Shown: piece by piece, positions 1 through 9,981 of the stretch
Numbering within the stretch: position 1 is the first letter of the stretch
How the letters are laid out: every line of letters begins with the position of its first letter
Assembly (NCBI RefSeq): GCF_000741205.1
Contig: NZ_JGYW01000005.1
Location: 124,001 to 188,000 of the forward strand
Length of the DNA: 64,000 bases
From: Bifidobacterium gallicum DSM 20093 = LMG 11596
Lineage (GTDB): Bacteria; Actinomycetota; Actinomycetes; Actinomycetales; Bifidobacteriaceae
Direction: 5' to 3'
The notes under the pieces: generated by a model
The model's input: only the letters and a program-made list of their open reading frames with translations
Told to the model about the DNA's origin: nothing
The model's database searches: none
Position numbers and translations under genes: made by a program

Positions 1-2
1 AC

Positions 3-380
3 AACGTTTCTTGTACGGCTGTGTTTGGGTATCGGGATGAGCATTTTGCCGATGCGTTTGTTGACCAGTATGCCGATGAACTGTTGAGTATCGACGAGTC
101 GCAAGGCAATGTGGTGACGTTGCTGGATCGTTTGGAACCCGCATTGAGCCAGGATTCGCGTGAGCACATCATTTTGACATGTGGCCCGTTGGGCATGATG
201 AAAGCTGTGGCCGCTTGGGCGCGTAACCGTGGCATTGCATGCCAAGTCAGCATGGAGCAGCGTATGGGATGCGGGTATGGCACGTGTGTGGTCTGTACGG
301 TCGACACGAAGGACGGTCGTAAGAAAGTATGTTCGGATGGTCCTGTGTTCCGCGCTGAGGACATGGGTTGGAACGAGTGA
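3..380 (+). CDS. pyrK: Dihydroorotate dehydrogenase B electron-transfer subunit, C-terminal part
   Basis: The gene is cut by the window start; about 125 C-terminal residues are visible. PyrK passes electrons from the PyrD FMN to NAD+ through FAD and a [2Fe-2S] cluster. The visible part has the GPLGMM segment of the ferredoxin-reductase nucleotide-binding lobe and then the cluster cysteines, spaced C-x4-C-x2-C with a fourth cysteine in KVCSDGP. It lies directly upstream of pyrD with a few bases of separation or overlap, as expected for the two subunits of a class 1B enzyme. Confidence 0.9.
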   Translation, partial: NVSCTAVFGYRDEHFADAFVDQYADELLSIDESQGNVVTLLDRLEPALSQDSREHIILTCGPLGMMKAVAAWARNRGIACQVSMEQRMGCGYGTCVVCTVDTKDGRKKVCSDGPVFRAEDMGWNE

Positions 381-400
381 ACAAAGCGGAGAATACAACG

Positions 401-1363
401 ATGACTGATATGAACCCCTCGCACAATGACGACATGAACTTGTATGCGCCACATCAGTGGCGTCACAGCACTGTGGTGGCCGGGGTGCCGTGGAAAAACC
501 CTGTGGGCACCGCGTCGGGCACGTTCCAATATGCGGCTGTACGCTATTTTTATGATGTCAGCCAGTTGGGCGCGGTCAGTACGAAAGGTGTGTCACCGGT
601 GCCGTGGGAGGGTAATCCGGGTGTGCGTACGGCTGAATCGCCGGCGGGTACGGTCAATGCTGTGGGTTTGCAAAATCCTGGTGTTGATACGTATCTCGTG
701 GATGAACTGCCGAAACTTAAAGCGGCTGGAGCCACTGTGGTGACGAATGTCGCCGGTCATAGTGATGACGAGTATGCCGAAGTGGTGGCCAAGCTTGCCG
801 ACTGTGACGCTGATATGTTGGAAATTAACGTGAGTTGTCCGAACGTGTCGGCTGGTGGCATTTCCGTTGGCACTGATCCTGTGGCGTTGAGCCGTTTGAT
901 TACGCGTTTGCGCAAGCTAACCGACAAACCGATGATTGTCAAGCTCACACCCAATGTTACTGATATCACGCTGATTGCGCGCGCAGCTGTGGAATCAGGA
1001 GCGGATGCGTTGAGCATGATTAACACGCTGCTAGGCATGCGTATCGATATCAACACGGGCGAACCGATTATTGAACATGTCACGGGCGGTTTGTCAGGAC
1101 CAGCTGTGTTCCCTGTGGGATTGGCTTGTGTTTGGCGTGTACGCAGCGTACTGCCGGATGTGCCGATCATTGGTATCGGCGGCATTGATTCGGGTGAAAA
1201 GGCTTTGGAATACCTGTATGCGGGCGCCAATGCTGTGGAAGTGGGTGGTGCCGCGTTGCTCGATCCGACAGCACCGATTCGTGTGGCTCGAGAACTGGAA
1301 CTGCTGCTCGACGAACGTCCTGACCTGGCTCACACATTGGCCAAGGGCGGCACGTGGCGTTGA
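401..1363 (+). CDS. pyrD: Dihydroorotate dehydrogenase catalytic subunit (class 1B)
   Basis: This is the FMN enzyme oxidising dihydroorotate to orotate in UMP synthesis, working as a cytoplasmic heterotetramer with PyrK. The product is 320 aa from ATG 401, chosen because GGAG lies about 9 nt upstream; a GTG at 377 overlapping the pyrK stop is the alternative. Visible motifs are [10 protein letters not shown] near the N-terminus, NVSCPNV with the catalytic cysteine typical of class 1 enzymes, VKLTPN, SGPAVFP, and the FMN-phosphate loop IIGIGGI followed by [12 protein letters not shown]. It sits between pyrK and pyrE. Confidence 0.95.
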   Translation: MTDMNPSHNDDMNLYAPHQWRHSTVVAGVPWKNPVGTASGTFQYAAVRYFYDVSQLGAVSTKGVSPVPWEGNPGVRTAESPAGTVNAVGLQNPGVDTYLVDELPKLKAAGATVVTNVAGHSDDEYAEVVAKLADCDADMLEINVSCPNVSAGGISVGTDPVALSRLITRLRKLTDKPMIVKLTPNVTDITLIARAAVESGADALSMINTLLGMRIDINTGEPIIEHVTGGLSGPAVFPVGLACVWRVRSVLPDVPIIGIGGIDSGEKALEYLYAGANAVEVGGAALLDPTAPIRVARELELLLDERPDLAHTLAKGGTWR

Positions 1364-1407
1364 ACCGCCACAACGACGCAACGACCATGCAATTGAAAGG
1401 AACCGTA

Positions 1408-2103
1408 ATGTCCGAACCGCTCGACCGTCGATTCACCCAATTCCTGCTTGAATCACAAGCGCTTAAATTCGGCGACTTCACACTCAAATCAGGACGACGC
1501 TCACCATATTTCATCAATGCTGGTGCGTTCAACGATGGCAGGAAGATCGCGACACTTGGCGCTTTTTACGCGGAAAAAATCCAAGCTGAAATTGTCAATG
1601 GGCATCTTTCAACGCGTATTGACACGATTTTCGGTCCCGCATACAAAGGCATTCCACTCGCTGTAGCAACCTCGATCGCGCTTGAGCTCAACCATGGGTC
1701 GACCGTAGGATACACGTTCGACCGCAAAGAGAAAAAAGACCATGGCGACGGTGGCACGATGGTCGGCAAGCCGCTTGAGGACGGCATGAACGTGCTGCTC
1801 GTTGACGACGTGATGACAGCCGGTACCGCAGTGCGTGAAGTCGTGCCGAAACTCAAGGCGCAAGCCGACATCAACATTGTCGGACTGATCCTGTCGGTTG
1901 ACCGCATGGAAAAAACGAAGGACTCCAATCTGTCCGCCGTTCAGGATGTCAGCCGTGAATTCGGTTTCGGCGTCTATGCGATCGCGAACGTCAAGGAAAT
2001 CTTCGCCGCAGGGCGCGAACTGACCAACGACGAAGGTGAACCCTACGTCAACGATGAAATCGCACAAGCCGCGGACGCATACCTGACGCAATACGGCGCG
2101 TAA
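1408..2103 (+). CDS. pyrE: Orotate phosphoribosyltransferase
   Basis: PyrE converts orotate plus PRPP to orotidine 5'-monophosphate, the step after PyrD. The 231-aa product starts at ATG 1408 behind the SD GAAAGGA; an earlier in-frame ATG lacks one. The PRPP-binding signature [13 protein letters not shown] is at about residues 130-142, and [12 protein letters not shown] near the N-terminus is typical of the family. It is the last gene of the visible pyr cluster and is followed by a strong hairpin. Confidence 0.95.
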   Translation: MSEPLDRRFTQFLLESQALKFGDFTLKSGRRSPYFINAGAFNDGRKIATLGAFYAEKIQAEIVNGHLSTRIDTIFGPAYKGIPLAVATSIALELNHGSTVGYTFDRKEKKDHGDGGTMVGKPLEDGMNVLLVDDVMTAGTAVREVVPKLKAQADINIVGLILSVDRMEKTKDSNLSAVQDVSREFGFGVYAIANVKEIFAAGRELTNDEGEPYVNDEIAQAADAYLTQYGA

Positions 2104-2127
2104 CACGATAATAGAGCACCACACGAC

Positions 2128-2165
2128 GCCTACTTTGGTTACTCAGCAGAATAACCAAAGTAGGC
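2128..2165 (+). terminator. Hairpin after pyrE
   Basis: A perfect 14-bp inverted repeat (GCCTACTTTGGTTA and its complement) flanks a 10-nt loop, 25 nt after the pyrE stop. There is no clear T-run, so it could end or stabilise the pyr transcript. It may also serve the convergent minus-strand gene. Confidence 0.7.
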
Positions 2166-2365
2166 ACCATTCGTCTTTCGTGTGTACGTATATGTGTGAG
2201 ACTAGGAATAATACAACTCCACATGCGAAAAATGAGTGTTGTTAACCGATTGACAGACTGAAATTCGTTGCAATAGTCATGAAGAATTTGTAAATATAAA
2301 ATTAATGCAGAATATCAATTCATGCGCCTAAATTATCAATAAACAACAGATTGCGTTCATGATCA

Positions 2366-3265
2366 TCATTCTTTGCGTGGGTGGTGCTCAAAGAATAGAT
2401 GTGGATTGTCATAAGGGTGGTAATAGTCATTCCAACGTTCCAAAACATCACGCAACGGACTAGGAACAAACTCCAACGCACGCTTCGCGATATCGTCAGG
2501 AATGCCGTACGCCGCATGAGCGATACTGCCCGCGATTGCCGCCTGCGTATCACTGTCGCCACCCAATGAAACAGCATTACGCAATGCATCCTCAAAATCT
2601 ACGCTCTCAAGAAAGCACACAATTGCCTCAGGAACCGAACCCTGACACGACGCATCAAGACGGTACGATGGACGAATCCTATCAAGTGAAAGATCCAAAT
2701 TATATCCATAATGACGAATGACGAAATCCTGGATACGCCGCTTGCACTCTCGTGGATTATCAGCGATACTATGCGTCCATTCATCATGGCAGCCACCGAA
2801 ATAATAGCGTGCAAGAAAAATTGAATCCGCAACCGCCATACCACCCTTAACACCACGCTCATCATCATGCGTGACCTTAATCGAACGCTCAGCCAACTCA
2901 CGACCAACAATTGGCAAAAAACCTGTACGCGCCAAAAACCCGCAATCCATAACCCACGCGCACGGCGAAACCCTCATCGCTGAACCATTGCCGAAACTAC
3001 CGATAGGTTTGCGAGAATCAGAAAATACCCAACGCATGAACCGCGCACCATAGCCAACCGATGGAAACATACGCCCATACTTCTTCAACGCGTCAATGAA
3101 ATCATCATCATCGCCACCGTTCATGATTCCCTCGGCAATCGCGCATGTCATAACCGAATCATCAGTACACCTGCATTCATCGGTGAACAACGCAAAATCC
3201 TTCGATTTAATAGGAGAATGCTCAAACCTCGAACCGACAATATCGCCAACAATCGCACCAAACAT
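2366..3265 (-). CDS. ADP-ribosylglycohydrolase family protein
   Basis: This is a 299-aa protein of the ADP-ribosyl-acceptor hydrolase (DraG/ARH) family, which removes ADP-ribose from proteins or small acceptors using two Mg ions. It starts MFGAIVGDIVGSRFE, has the metal-binding TDDS motif near residue 35, GNGSAMR in the middle, and the second metal motif GGDSDTQA near residue 240, all in family order. The true substrate cannot be read from sequence. The gene and its regulator neighbour are visibly lower in G+C than the surrounding operons, which hints at accessory status. It runs towards pyrE. Confidence 0.85.
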   Translation of the reverse strand: MFGAIVGDIVGSRFEHSPIKSKDFALFTDECRCTDDSVMTCAIAEGIMNGGDDDDFIDALKKYGRMFPSVGYGARFMRWVFSDSRKPIGSFGNGSAMRVSPCAWVMDCGFLARTGFLPIVGRELAERSIKVTHDDERGVKGGMAVADSIFLARYYFGGCHDEWTHSIADNPRECKRRIQDFVIRHYGYNLDLSLDRIRPSYRLDASCQGSVPEAIVCFLESVDFEDALRNAVSLGGDSDTQAAIAGSIAHAAYGIPDDIAKRALEFVPSPLRDVLERWNDYYHPYDNPHLFFEHHPRKE

Positions 3266-3302
3266 ACCAACACCTCACACATACAGCGCAACACTGCGCC
3301 GC

Positions 3303-3647
3303 TCATTCACGACGATACACCAACTCATCCACGTGATCATTGGCAATGCGTACCAGGTCCGATAGGGGAGTGACGAAGGCACGACCCAACGAAGTCAGTC
3401 TGTAATATACCTGCGGCGGCTTCGCATGCTGCACCACACTGCGACGCACCACACCGTCACGCTCAAGATAACGCAACGTTTGTGACGCCATGCGCTCACT
3501 GATACCACCAACGGTGCGCACAATTTCACTGAATCGTAATGATTCGCGCGAAAGCGCGAGGATAATCAACATGCCCCATTTGCCGCTTATCACCGAAAGG
3601 CTGAACCGCGTAGGGCAGTTTTTATCAAAAATATCAATGTCTGCCAT
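3303..3647 (-). CDS. HxlR-type winged-helix transcriptional regulator
   Basis: This is a 114-aa MarR/HxlR-fold regulator. The N-terminal Cys in DKNCPTRF matches the redox- or electrophile-sensing cysteine common in this family, and the recognition region GISERMASQTLRYLERDGVV is followed by the wing PPQVYYRLTSLG. The start was placed at MADID (3647); longer starts back to 3704 would add an unlikely hydrophobic leader and run over the palindrome at 3678-3694. HxlR proteins usually control themselves and a nearby or divergent enzyme; here the nearest partner is the co-directional ADP-ribosylglycohydrolase. Confidence 0.85.
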   Translation of the reverse strand: MADIDIFDKNCPTRFSLSVISGKWGMLIILALSRESLRFSEIVRTVGGISERMASQTLRYLERDGVVRRSVVQHAKPPQVYYRLTSLGRAFVTPLSDLVRIANDHVDELVYRRE

Positions 3648-3677
3648 GTCGCTATTGTAACATACGAAAATATATAT

Positions 3678-3694
3678 ACTTACGAATAGTAAGT
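3678..3694. promoter_or_regulatory. Probable HxlR operator
   Basis: ACTTAC-GAATA-GTAAGT is a perfect 6-bp-arm inverted repeat about 30 nt upstream of the HxlR start. It lies in an A+T-rich stretch (TATATATACT) that could hold a promoter. Its size and dyad fit operators bound by HxlR-family dimers; binding by the adjacent regulator is inferred from position. Confidence 0.55.
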
Positions 3695-3935
3695 GTCTCA
3701 TCACACTGTTCCAGCCTATGCCTCAACTTTGCGTTAGCATAAATAAGCACCGAAAGCAGGGGTCTGATTGAGTGCCAACGCGATACCCCATGACGCAGCC
3801 ACTCGCGAATATCCATGAATGGCTGCACCGATACCGTTTCTGCTATTACTCGGTTATTGTCTGATGACGTCGTACGGCAAGCCATCATGACAGTGCACAT
3901 CGCAGTCTTGGATTGATGGTTAACCTCAAATCGAA

Positions 3936-4571
3936 TCAGCAGGTCACGCCGAGCTTACGAAGGTCATTGCGCGCTTGAGCGGAAGTAGAAAAAACAAGTC
4001 CGTTGAATCCCACGGCACGTGCGCCGTCAACGTTGCGTACGGTGTCGTCAAGAAAAACGGAACGTGCAGGGTCGAGGTCAAAACGGGCGATGGCGAGTTC
4101 ATAAATCGGGGCCTCAGGTTTATGTAGCCGCTCCGTGCCTGAAACGATAGTGTCGCGTAGGTGTTCAGCAAGCTCGGGGAAGCGTTCAAATGCGAAATGG
4201 AAAGTCTCTCCGGACCAGTTTGTCAAACCCCACAACCGGTAACCAGCCTTATCTAAATCCTCGAGTAACTCCAGGCTGCCATCGATCAGTGAGGGCAGCG
4301 CGTCACCATAATGGGCGATGTAATCCCGATAGACCTCAGCAATATCGGCACCTTGCTCACGAGCGATAATCGGCAGCACATCCTCAAGCAGCATGCCACC
4401 ATCCATCAAATCTTCGTAATGGAAGAAGCCAAGCAGATCGTCATCGGCACAAATGCGATCCACAAGGTCCGGATCATAGCGGCCTTCCAACGCGGCACGG
4501 CACTGCCAGTTGACAAGCACGCCACAAAAATCGAATACGATATCAGTGATAGGGGACTGGGAAGCGGTCAT
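3936..4571 (-). CDS. HAD superfamily hydrolase (subfamily IA)
   Basis: This 211-aa cytoplasmic phosphatase-like protein starts at 4571 behind AAGGAGG. Motif I is VFDFCGVLVN (nucleophile Asp, second Asp position replaced by Cys-Gly as in YihX-like members), motif II is LTNWS, motif III is the Lys in HKPEAPIY, and motif IV is VFLDDTVRNV. The helical cap lies between motifs I and II. Substrate unknown; sugar-phosphate phosphatase activity is typical for this group. Confidence 0.85.
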   Translation of the reverse strand: MTASQSPITDIVFDFCGVLVNWQCRAALEGRYDPDLVDRICADDDLLGFFHYEDLMDGGMLLEDVLPIIAREQGADIAEVYRDYIAHYGDALPSLIDGSLELLEDLDKAGYRLWGLTNWSGETFHFAFERFPELAEHLRDTIVSGTERLHKPEAPIYELAIARFDLDPARSVFLDDTVRNVDGARAVGFNGLVFSTSAQARNDLRKLGVTC

Positions 4572-4860
4572 ACCACGAACCCTCCTTGAACGCAATGTGG
4601 GCCGGACAGTGTTCCGACACCAGTAAGTCATCAACGGTTGTTGAGTCTAGCGCAACAGTGCATGTTGCTTGGAAAACGGTTGTGCATTGAGATAGTACAA
4701 CACAATATGATAACGTTGTCATCATTGCAGGAATTGACTGCAACGCCTCTCAACAATGACCACTTTCAACAGATGATTACGCTGTCATTGGCTCAAGGGA
4801 CGACGACGTCGCGAGATGAGAAGCATGGCCTTGTTCAACAATGCAGCCAAGGAGGGCTCC

Positions 4861-5694
4861 ATGCAGCAGGCAAATACCAATACACCGACCGTAGACGTGG
4901 AAGAACTGTTCGCACGCATGGCGCAATGGCCACAAGTCGAAGCCATCGCCCTGGGAGGATCGCGAGCGAGCGGCAACAACGATGCGCGTTCCGATTACGA
5001 CGTGTATGTCTATGTGAATGAACCCATCCCCGACGAACAACGCCACGAACTGCTGGAACAGTACTGTTCCGTGCTGGAAATCGGCAACCATTACTGGGAG
5101 ATGGAAGACAATTGCACACTCAATGACGGCATTGACATTGACATCCTGTACCGCGACATTGACGGGTTTATGGACGGCGTCGCCCAAGTGGTGGAACACG
5201 CCAATCCGTCCAACGGATACACGACGTGCATGTGGCACAACGTGATTACCAGCCGCACGGTGTTTGACCGCAACGGACGTCTGGAACAAGCGAAACAACG
5301 CTTTGACGTCGCCTACCCGGAAAACTTGCGTCGCGCGGTGGTGGAACGCAACATGAACCTGCTCAGCGGCACATTGCCCGCATACGACCATCAAATTGCC
5401 AAAGCCGCATCGCGCGGCGACACTGTCAATGTGATCAACCGTGTGGCAGCGTTCCTGGATTCATATTTTGACGCACTGTTCGCGCTCAATCGCGTCACGC
5501 ACCCGGGTGAGAAACGTATGCGCACGTTAGCGTTGCGTGATTGTGCAGCGCTTCCGGAACAGTTTGAAGAAAACCTGGACGCCTTGGTGCCGGCCATGCA
5601 CGCCGATGCTGACACGCTGAATGCTATGGTGGCCTCAATGGTGACGAATATGCAGCGGCTTGTGGCACAGCAGATGCCTGAGGATGCCAGCTGA
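4861..5694 (+). CDS. Nucleotidyltransferase-fold protein (DUF4037-like)
   Basis: This is a 277-aa protein with an N-terminal polymerase-beta-type nucleotidyltransferase core: GGSRAS near residue 35, then RSDYDVYVYV with the two metal-binding Asp residues, and a third acidic segment DIDILY near residue 90. The remainder is helical and resembles the DUF4037 group, some of which are antibiotic-modifying or minimal nucleotidyltransferases. ATG 4861 was chosen for its AAGGAGG at 6-nt spacing; the frame is open further upstream. The gene stands alone, so substrate and role are unknown. Confidence 0.75.
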   Translation: MQQANTNTPTVDVEELFARMAQWPQVEAIALGGSRASGNNDARSDYDVYVYVNEPIPDEQRHELLEQYCSVLEIGNHYWEMEDNCTLNDGIDIDILYRDIDGFMDGVAQVVEHANPSNGYTTCMWHNVITSRTVFDRNGRLEQAKQRFDVAYPENLRRAVVERNMNLLSGTLPAYDHQIAKAASRGDTVNVINRVAAFLDSYFDALFALNRVTHPGEKRMRTLALRDCAALPEQFEENLDALVPAMHADADTLNAMVASMVTNMQRLVAQQMPEDAS

Positions 5695-5901
5695 AACCAA
5701 TGCAGTGCAACCGGTATTGCATTGAGTGGCAACTCGTATCGATGCACGGGAGGGTGTACCACCATATGGGAGTCCGTGTTCACACGTCGTCATGGATGCA
5801 TGGACACGGCCTCCGGCGATATTGCGCTATTGCGAGGGTCAGACTGGCACCATGGCCATGAACGGCACGGGGGCAGTATGCTTCTGGGCGCCGTAGCACA
5901 A

Positions 5902-7713
5902 TCAGCACAACCGGCTGAACGCTTGAGGGAGCGCATCGACCACGTCGGTCGCCACAATGGGATGACCGCAATCCACGGGGGCTTCCTCAAAGTCTTCGAG
6001 TCCAAACAGTGAGGGTCGCATCCAACCACGCTGCTGTGCATCAGCGGCAAGCGCCGCGGCCAATCCATGCACGTAAGCTCCAGCAGCCACTACCTCACAG
6101 ATAGCAGTGGGGTTGTAGTCAATGATGTCGGCTTGCTGAGCGAGCAATGCTGCGATGACGCCGCCGAGCACATCGCCCGCGCCCGCTGTGGCCAATTGGG
6201 CTGGAGCGCGACCGGCTGCCACCACGCGGGGCGTTCCGGGTTGCACAACGAGTGTGATGGCACCTTTGATCAGCACGGTAGCTCCGGTCAAATCGGCTGC
6301 GATGCGCGCATGGCGCAATGGTGCTTGTTGCACTTGTTGTTCGGTGACGTCGTGTCCCAGACGCGTGAGCAGCCGTGCTAATTCACCGGCATGGGGGGTG
6401 AGGACGACTTGGGGTCCTACATGGGTTGGCAACATGTCCAACGCACCGGCGTCCACGACGATAGGCGGCATCAGTTCAGCTTGCGATAGGGAAGTCGAAT
6501 CTGATACGGCGGCCTGCATGGTGGGTTCGGATATTGACGAAGACTGTTGCGCATCGAGCGCATAGTGCGCTAGCAATGCCGCAATGGCCTCGCGTTGCAT
6601 GTCTTCATCCGCCCCGGCATCATGAGCTCCTGGCACGCCGGATCCCACGACCCAGGATTGCACATGGCCTTTGCCGATGGTGGCCTCCGCAAGTGTGTGG
6701 AGCACAAGATCCTGTGCTCGTGTGGGACCCATGTACCGTACCATGCCGATGTTGGACCGTGCAGCACCGCTGGCGGACAATACGGCGGCACCTGGGTAGC
6801 GTTGTGAACCGGTGATTAGGCCTACCACACCGCGCGCGTATTTGGCATCGCTCAAACGTACGGGACGGATGCAGGCGGCAGCATCGTCGGCACTCGTCAT
6901 TGTCACGAGCGCAGTGGCGTTGTCCAAATCAAAACCGAAGTCGACCAGTGAAACCGTACCGCATGCATACGAGGCCGGAGGCAACATGGCGCAGGGTTTC
7001 ATGGCACCAAACATCACAGTCAAATCAGCTGGGATATATGGACCATCAAGATTGCCGTCATCAACACCCACGCCGGATGGCGTGTCAACGGCGATTACGA
7101 TCGGATAGTGCTGTGCCATACCGTCAATGTCGTTGCGCACAGCGGTGGCAGGACGGTCCGGCGCACCGCATTCCACACCCAACGCTTGGGCCATGGCTGC
7201 CGGAATGCCATGTAATGGCCCTGACAAGCCGATTCCAGTCATGGCGTCGATCAGCACATGGGCATTATGGCAAAAACTGATGGCGCGTTCCAAGCGTTCA
7301 CCTGCTTCGCCCGCACTGAACCCGGCAGGAGAACCCGGAATATGGTTGTCCGGATCAAGCGTCCAAATATGGCCGCCCGACTGAATGAATGCCTGATATG
7401 CTTCTCGGTGTAATGAACGGCCTACGGCAATGGCTGTGACATGGTAACCATGGTGGGCCAGCACGGCTCCCGCATAGAGGCCGTCGCCACCATTGTCGCC
7501 AGCGCCGGCCAGCAATGCGATGCGTGTGGCTTCAGGCACCAACTGCAGGGTGTCAAGCATATGGCGCACGTTCTGTGCCACGGCAGCAGCCGCGGATTGC
7601 ATGAGCGGCACTCCTTGCCGCAGCAGCGGTTGTTCCATGGCGCGCACAGTGGCTACGTCATACGCGCCATGCACCAATGTGTGCAAATGGGTGGATTCAA
7701 GATGCTCATCCAT
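5902..7713 (-). CDS. nnr: Bifunctional NAD(P)H-hydrate epimerase / ADP-dependent dehydratase
   Basis: This 603-aa fusion repairs hydrated NAD(P)H. The N-terminal half (about residues 1-265) is the YjeF_N epimerase: LAGAGDNGGDGLYAGAVLA and the catalytic-Asp region AHVLIDAMTGIGLSGP. The C-terminal half is the ribokinase-like dehydratase: VVDAGALDML, LTPHAGELARL and the ADP-binding TAGAGDVLGGVIAALL. The start at 7713 has GAAAGGA upstream. Between the lobes (about residues 380-410) is a Ser/Gln-rich stretch that looks like a lineage-specific linker. The gene is monocistronic and divergent from bsh. Confidence 0.92.
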   Translation of the reverse strand: MDEHLESTHLHTLVHGAYDVATVRAMEQPLLRQGVPLMQSAAAAVAQNVRHMLDTLQLVPEATRIALLAGAGDNGGDGLYAGAVLAHHGYHVTAIAVGRSLHREAYQAFIQSGGHIWTLDPDNHIPGSPAGFSAGEAGERLERAISFCHNAHVLIDAMTGIGLSGPLHGIPAAMAQALGVECGAPDRPATAVRNDIDGMAQHYPIVIAVDTPSGVGVDDGNLDGPYIPADLTVMFGAMKPCAMLPPASYACGTVSLVDFGFDLDNATALVTMTSADDAAACIRPVRLSDAKYARGVVGLITGSQRYPGAAVLSASGAARSNIGMVRYMGPTRAQDLVLHTLAEATIGKGHVQSWVVGSGVPGAHDAGADEDMQREAIAALLAHYALDAQQSSSISEPTMQAAVSDSTSLSQAELMPPIVVDAGALDMLPTHVGPQVVLTPHAGELARLLTRLGHDVTEQQVQQAPLRHARIAADLTGATVLIKGAITLVVQPGTPRVVAAGRAPAQLATAGAGDVLGGVIAALLAQQADIIDYNPTAICEVVAAGAYVHGLAAALAADAQQRGWMRPSLFGLEDFEEAPVDCGHPIVATDVVDALPQAFSRLC

Positions 7714-8046
7714 GGGCGAGGTCCTTTCGCGGTGTCACAGTCATGCAACGTATATACGCCACATCATGCCAATCATTGCAATACTTTGCTCTTCGCGTGA
7801 AGTGTACATACGCCTGCGCGCACCGCTCGCACTAGCCACGTTGCGTAAGGCCTTGCAATACCACGCCTACACCAGCACAATACCGCATGCCGGCAGTGTC
7901 ACCACTCCGGATGCCATTGCTTTACCAGAGAACACTCAGAAATTCTTCAGAGTAGCGTTCCTACAATCAGGGCATCCACTCGATACGGCGCCACTGTGCG
8001 GCAATCACACGCATGATGGGGCGTCGAGAAAGAAAAGGGGCATGAT
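7714..8046. other. Divergent intergenic region between nnr and bsh
   Basis: This 333-bp region has no credible gene. It must hold the promoters of both divergent genes. Around 7936-7955 there is an imperfect dyad (ACTCaGAAaTTC...GAGT), which may be a regulatory site for bsh; this is weak evidence. An SD-like GAAAAGGGG precedes bsh. Confidence 0.4.
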
Positions 8047-8994
8047 ATGTGCACTGGCGTTCGTTTCACCGATGCTGACGGCAACCTGTATTTTGGCCGC
8101 AACCTGGACTGGACTGTTGATTACGGCGAGAAGGTGACGATGACACCAGCAGGTTTCACCTATCAAACCAAGTTCGGTGCGCCTGACGGCAAGCGCGCCG
8201 TGCTCGGCATGGGCATCACATGCGATGGCATTCCGCTGTACTTCGATTGTGCCAACGAGAATGGCTTGGCTGTTGGCGGCCTGAACTTCCCGGGTTATGC
8301 CCAGTATGAGGAAGGCCCTGTTGACGGCAAGACGAATGTGGCCGCCTATGAGTTCCCATTCTGGATCGCCCGCAACTTCGACACAGTCGATGAGGCTGAA
8401 GCGGCACTCAAGGATGTGGCCATCGTTGGTGTGCCTGTCAGCGACGAATATCCGGTTTCCATGTTGCACTGGATCATTGCGGACAAGGACCGTTCCATCA
8501 TCGTTGAATACATGGCTGACGGTTTGCATCTGTATCACAACCCGGTGGATGTGCTGACGAACCAGCCCACCTTCGGCTACCATCTGGAGAACCTGCGTAA
8601 CTACATGGGCGCCAAGCCTGAGTTCCCGGCCACTGAGACTTGGGACAAGCTTGAGCTCACTCCTTGGGGTTCCGGCACGAGCATGTTTGGCCTGCCTGGC
8701 GATTATTCTTCGCCGTCGCGTTTTGTGCGCGCCGCTTACGCGAACGCCCACTACCCGGATATGAAGGGTGAGAAGGACAATGTGCAGCGCTTGCTCAAGA
8801 CACTGCAGAACTCGGCCTTCATCCTTGGCGGCGCTGAAGTGGCCGGCGGCCAGTTCGAGAAGACGATTTACTCAAGCTGCTATTCGGCGCTGACCAATAC
8901 GTACTACTACAACACGTATGAGGATTACACGGTCAAGGCCCACGCATTGAGCGACTTCGACTTGACGAGCGACCAAATCCAGCAGGCTGCCTGA
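8047..8994 (+). CDS. bsh: Choloylglycine hydrolase (bile salt hydrolase)
   Basis: This 315-aa Ntn hydrolase deconjugates glycine- and taurine-linked bile salts in the cytoplasm. After Met removal Cys2 becomes the nucleophile; the start MCTGVRF and the triad-supporting Arg18 and Asp21 (GRNLDW) are visible, as are the downstream Asn in CANENGLAVGG, the Asn in LTNQPTFGYHLEN, and the Arg in SPSRFVRAAY. Length is normal for bifidobacterial enzymes (about 316). There is no signal peptide. The downstream neighbour is a CMD-family protein with its own SD. The gene suggests an animal-gut host. Confidence 0.95.
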   Translation: MCTGVRFTDADGNLYFGRNLDWTVDYGEKVTMTPAGFTYQTKFGAPDGKRAVLGMGITCDGIPLYFDCANENGLAVGGLNFPGYAQYEEGPVDGKTNVAAYEFPFWIARNFDTVDEAEAALKDVAIVGVPVSDEYPVSMLHWIIADKDRSIIVEYMADGLHLYHNPVDVLTNQPTFGYHLENLRNYMGAKPEFPATETWDKLELTPWGSGTSMFGLPGDYSSPSRFVRAAYANAHYPDMKGEKDNVQRLLKTLQNSAFILGGAEVAGGQFEKTIYSSCYSALTNTYYYNTYEDYTVKAHALSDFDLTSDQIQQAA

Positions 8995-9183
8995 GTTTTC
9001 CCAACTAGTCGCGACTTGCGATTGACGTTTACCAGAGGCGTGTCATCGGGATTGCAATCCCAGTGGCACGCCTCTGGTTGTATGCTCGGGAGGAACGCTT
9101 GCATGGTGCGGCATGGATGGTAGCCACACCATGCCAATGATGATGTATGCAATAACGGCATGCCGGATGGAGGAGACATAGCC

Positions 9184-9936
9184 ATGTTTGATGATCTCAA
9201 ACGGAGGATGAACAAATTCTGGAATGACGATCGCACGTTGGAACAGACTGACCCTGAATTCGTGGCACTGTTCTCCAATTTCGCCTATGACGAGGTAATC
9301 AATGATCCAGGTGCTACGCATCCCGACCTTGACGACCGTACCCGTTCGATGGCCATCATGGCGGCAATCATTGGTACTGGTGGTTTGGATGCATTTGAGA
9401 TGATGCTGCCCGTCTCATACAGCACAGGTCTGGATTCCGTGGCGCTCAAGGAAATCATCTACCAGTCCACTGCTTATGTCGGTTTTGCGCGCATGTTGCC
9501 GTTCCTGAAAAAGACGAATGAGTATCTCAACGCTGAGAACGTGCAACTGCCCTTGGCATCCGGTGCCACCGTGAACCATGATCAACGTGACCAAGCGGGT
9601 GAGGACTTGCAAGTTGCGATTTTTGGCGAAGGTATGCGTGGCTTCGCTTCCTCGGGAGCTGAGGATCGCCGTCACATCAATCGTTGGCTGTCCGCCAACT
9701 GTTTTGGCGACTATTACACGCGTCAAGGGTTGTCATTGCGTGAACGCGAGATGGTCACGCTGTGCTTCCTTGCCGGTCTTGGCGGCACAGAACCGCAAAT
9801 GAAAGCGCATACCGCCGGCAACATCGCCATTGGCAATTCACGCGAGTTCCTGATTGCCGTGATCTCACAAATCATGCCGTACATCGGCTATCCGCGCACA
9901 CTTAACGCGCTGGCCTGCCTGCCGGACCAGCAATAG
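9184..9936 (+). CDS. Carboxymuconolactone decarboxylase (CMD) family protein
   Basis: This 250-aa protein has two tandem CMD repeats: one around residues 25-110 (DDRTRSMAIMAAIIGTGGLDAFEMML) and a second around residues 165-245 (LSLREREMVTLCFLAGLGG). Family members include carboxymuconolactone decarboxylases and AhpD-like peroxidase partners. The CxxC of AhpD is absent, so a peroxidase role is unlikely. ATG 9184 follows GGAGGAGA. It lies downstream of bsh and ends at a bidirectional terminator. Confidence 0.8.
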   Translation: MFDDLKRRMNKFWNDDRTLEQTDPEFVALFSNFAYDEVINDPGATHPDLDDRTRSMAIMAAIIGTGGLDAFEMMLPVSYSTGLDSVALKEIIYQSTAYVGFARMLPFLKKTNEYLNAENVQLPLASGATVNHDQRDQAGEDLQVAIFGEGMRGFASSGAEDRRHINRWLSANCFGDYYTRQGLSLREREMVTLCFLAGLGGTEPQMKAHTAGNIAIGNSREFLIAVISQIMPYIGYPRTLNALACLPDQQ

Positions 9937-9981
9937 GCCACAACGAACGCGGAGCAACTCGTACCGCATAACAACACGTGG

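Noticed and set aside
3652-3900. 82-aa minus-strand frame upstream of the HxlR gene
   Set aside because: No SD, no protein-like pattern, and it overlaps the operator palindrome.
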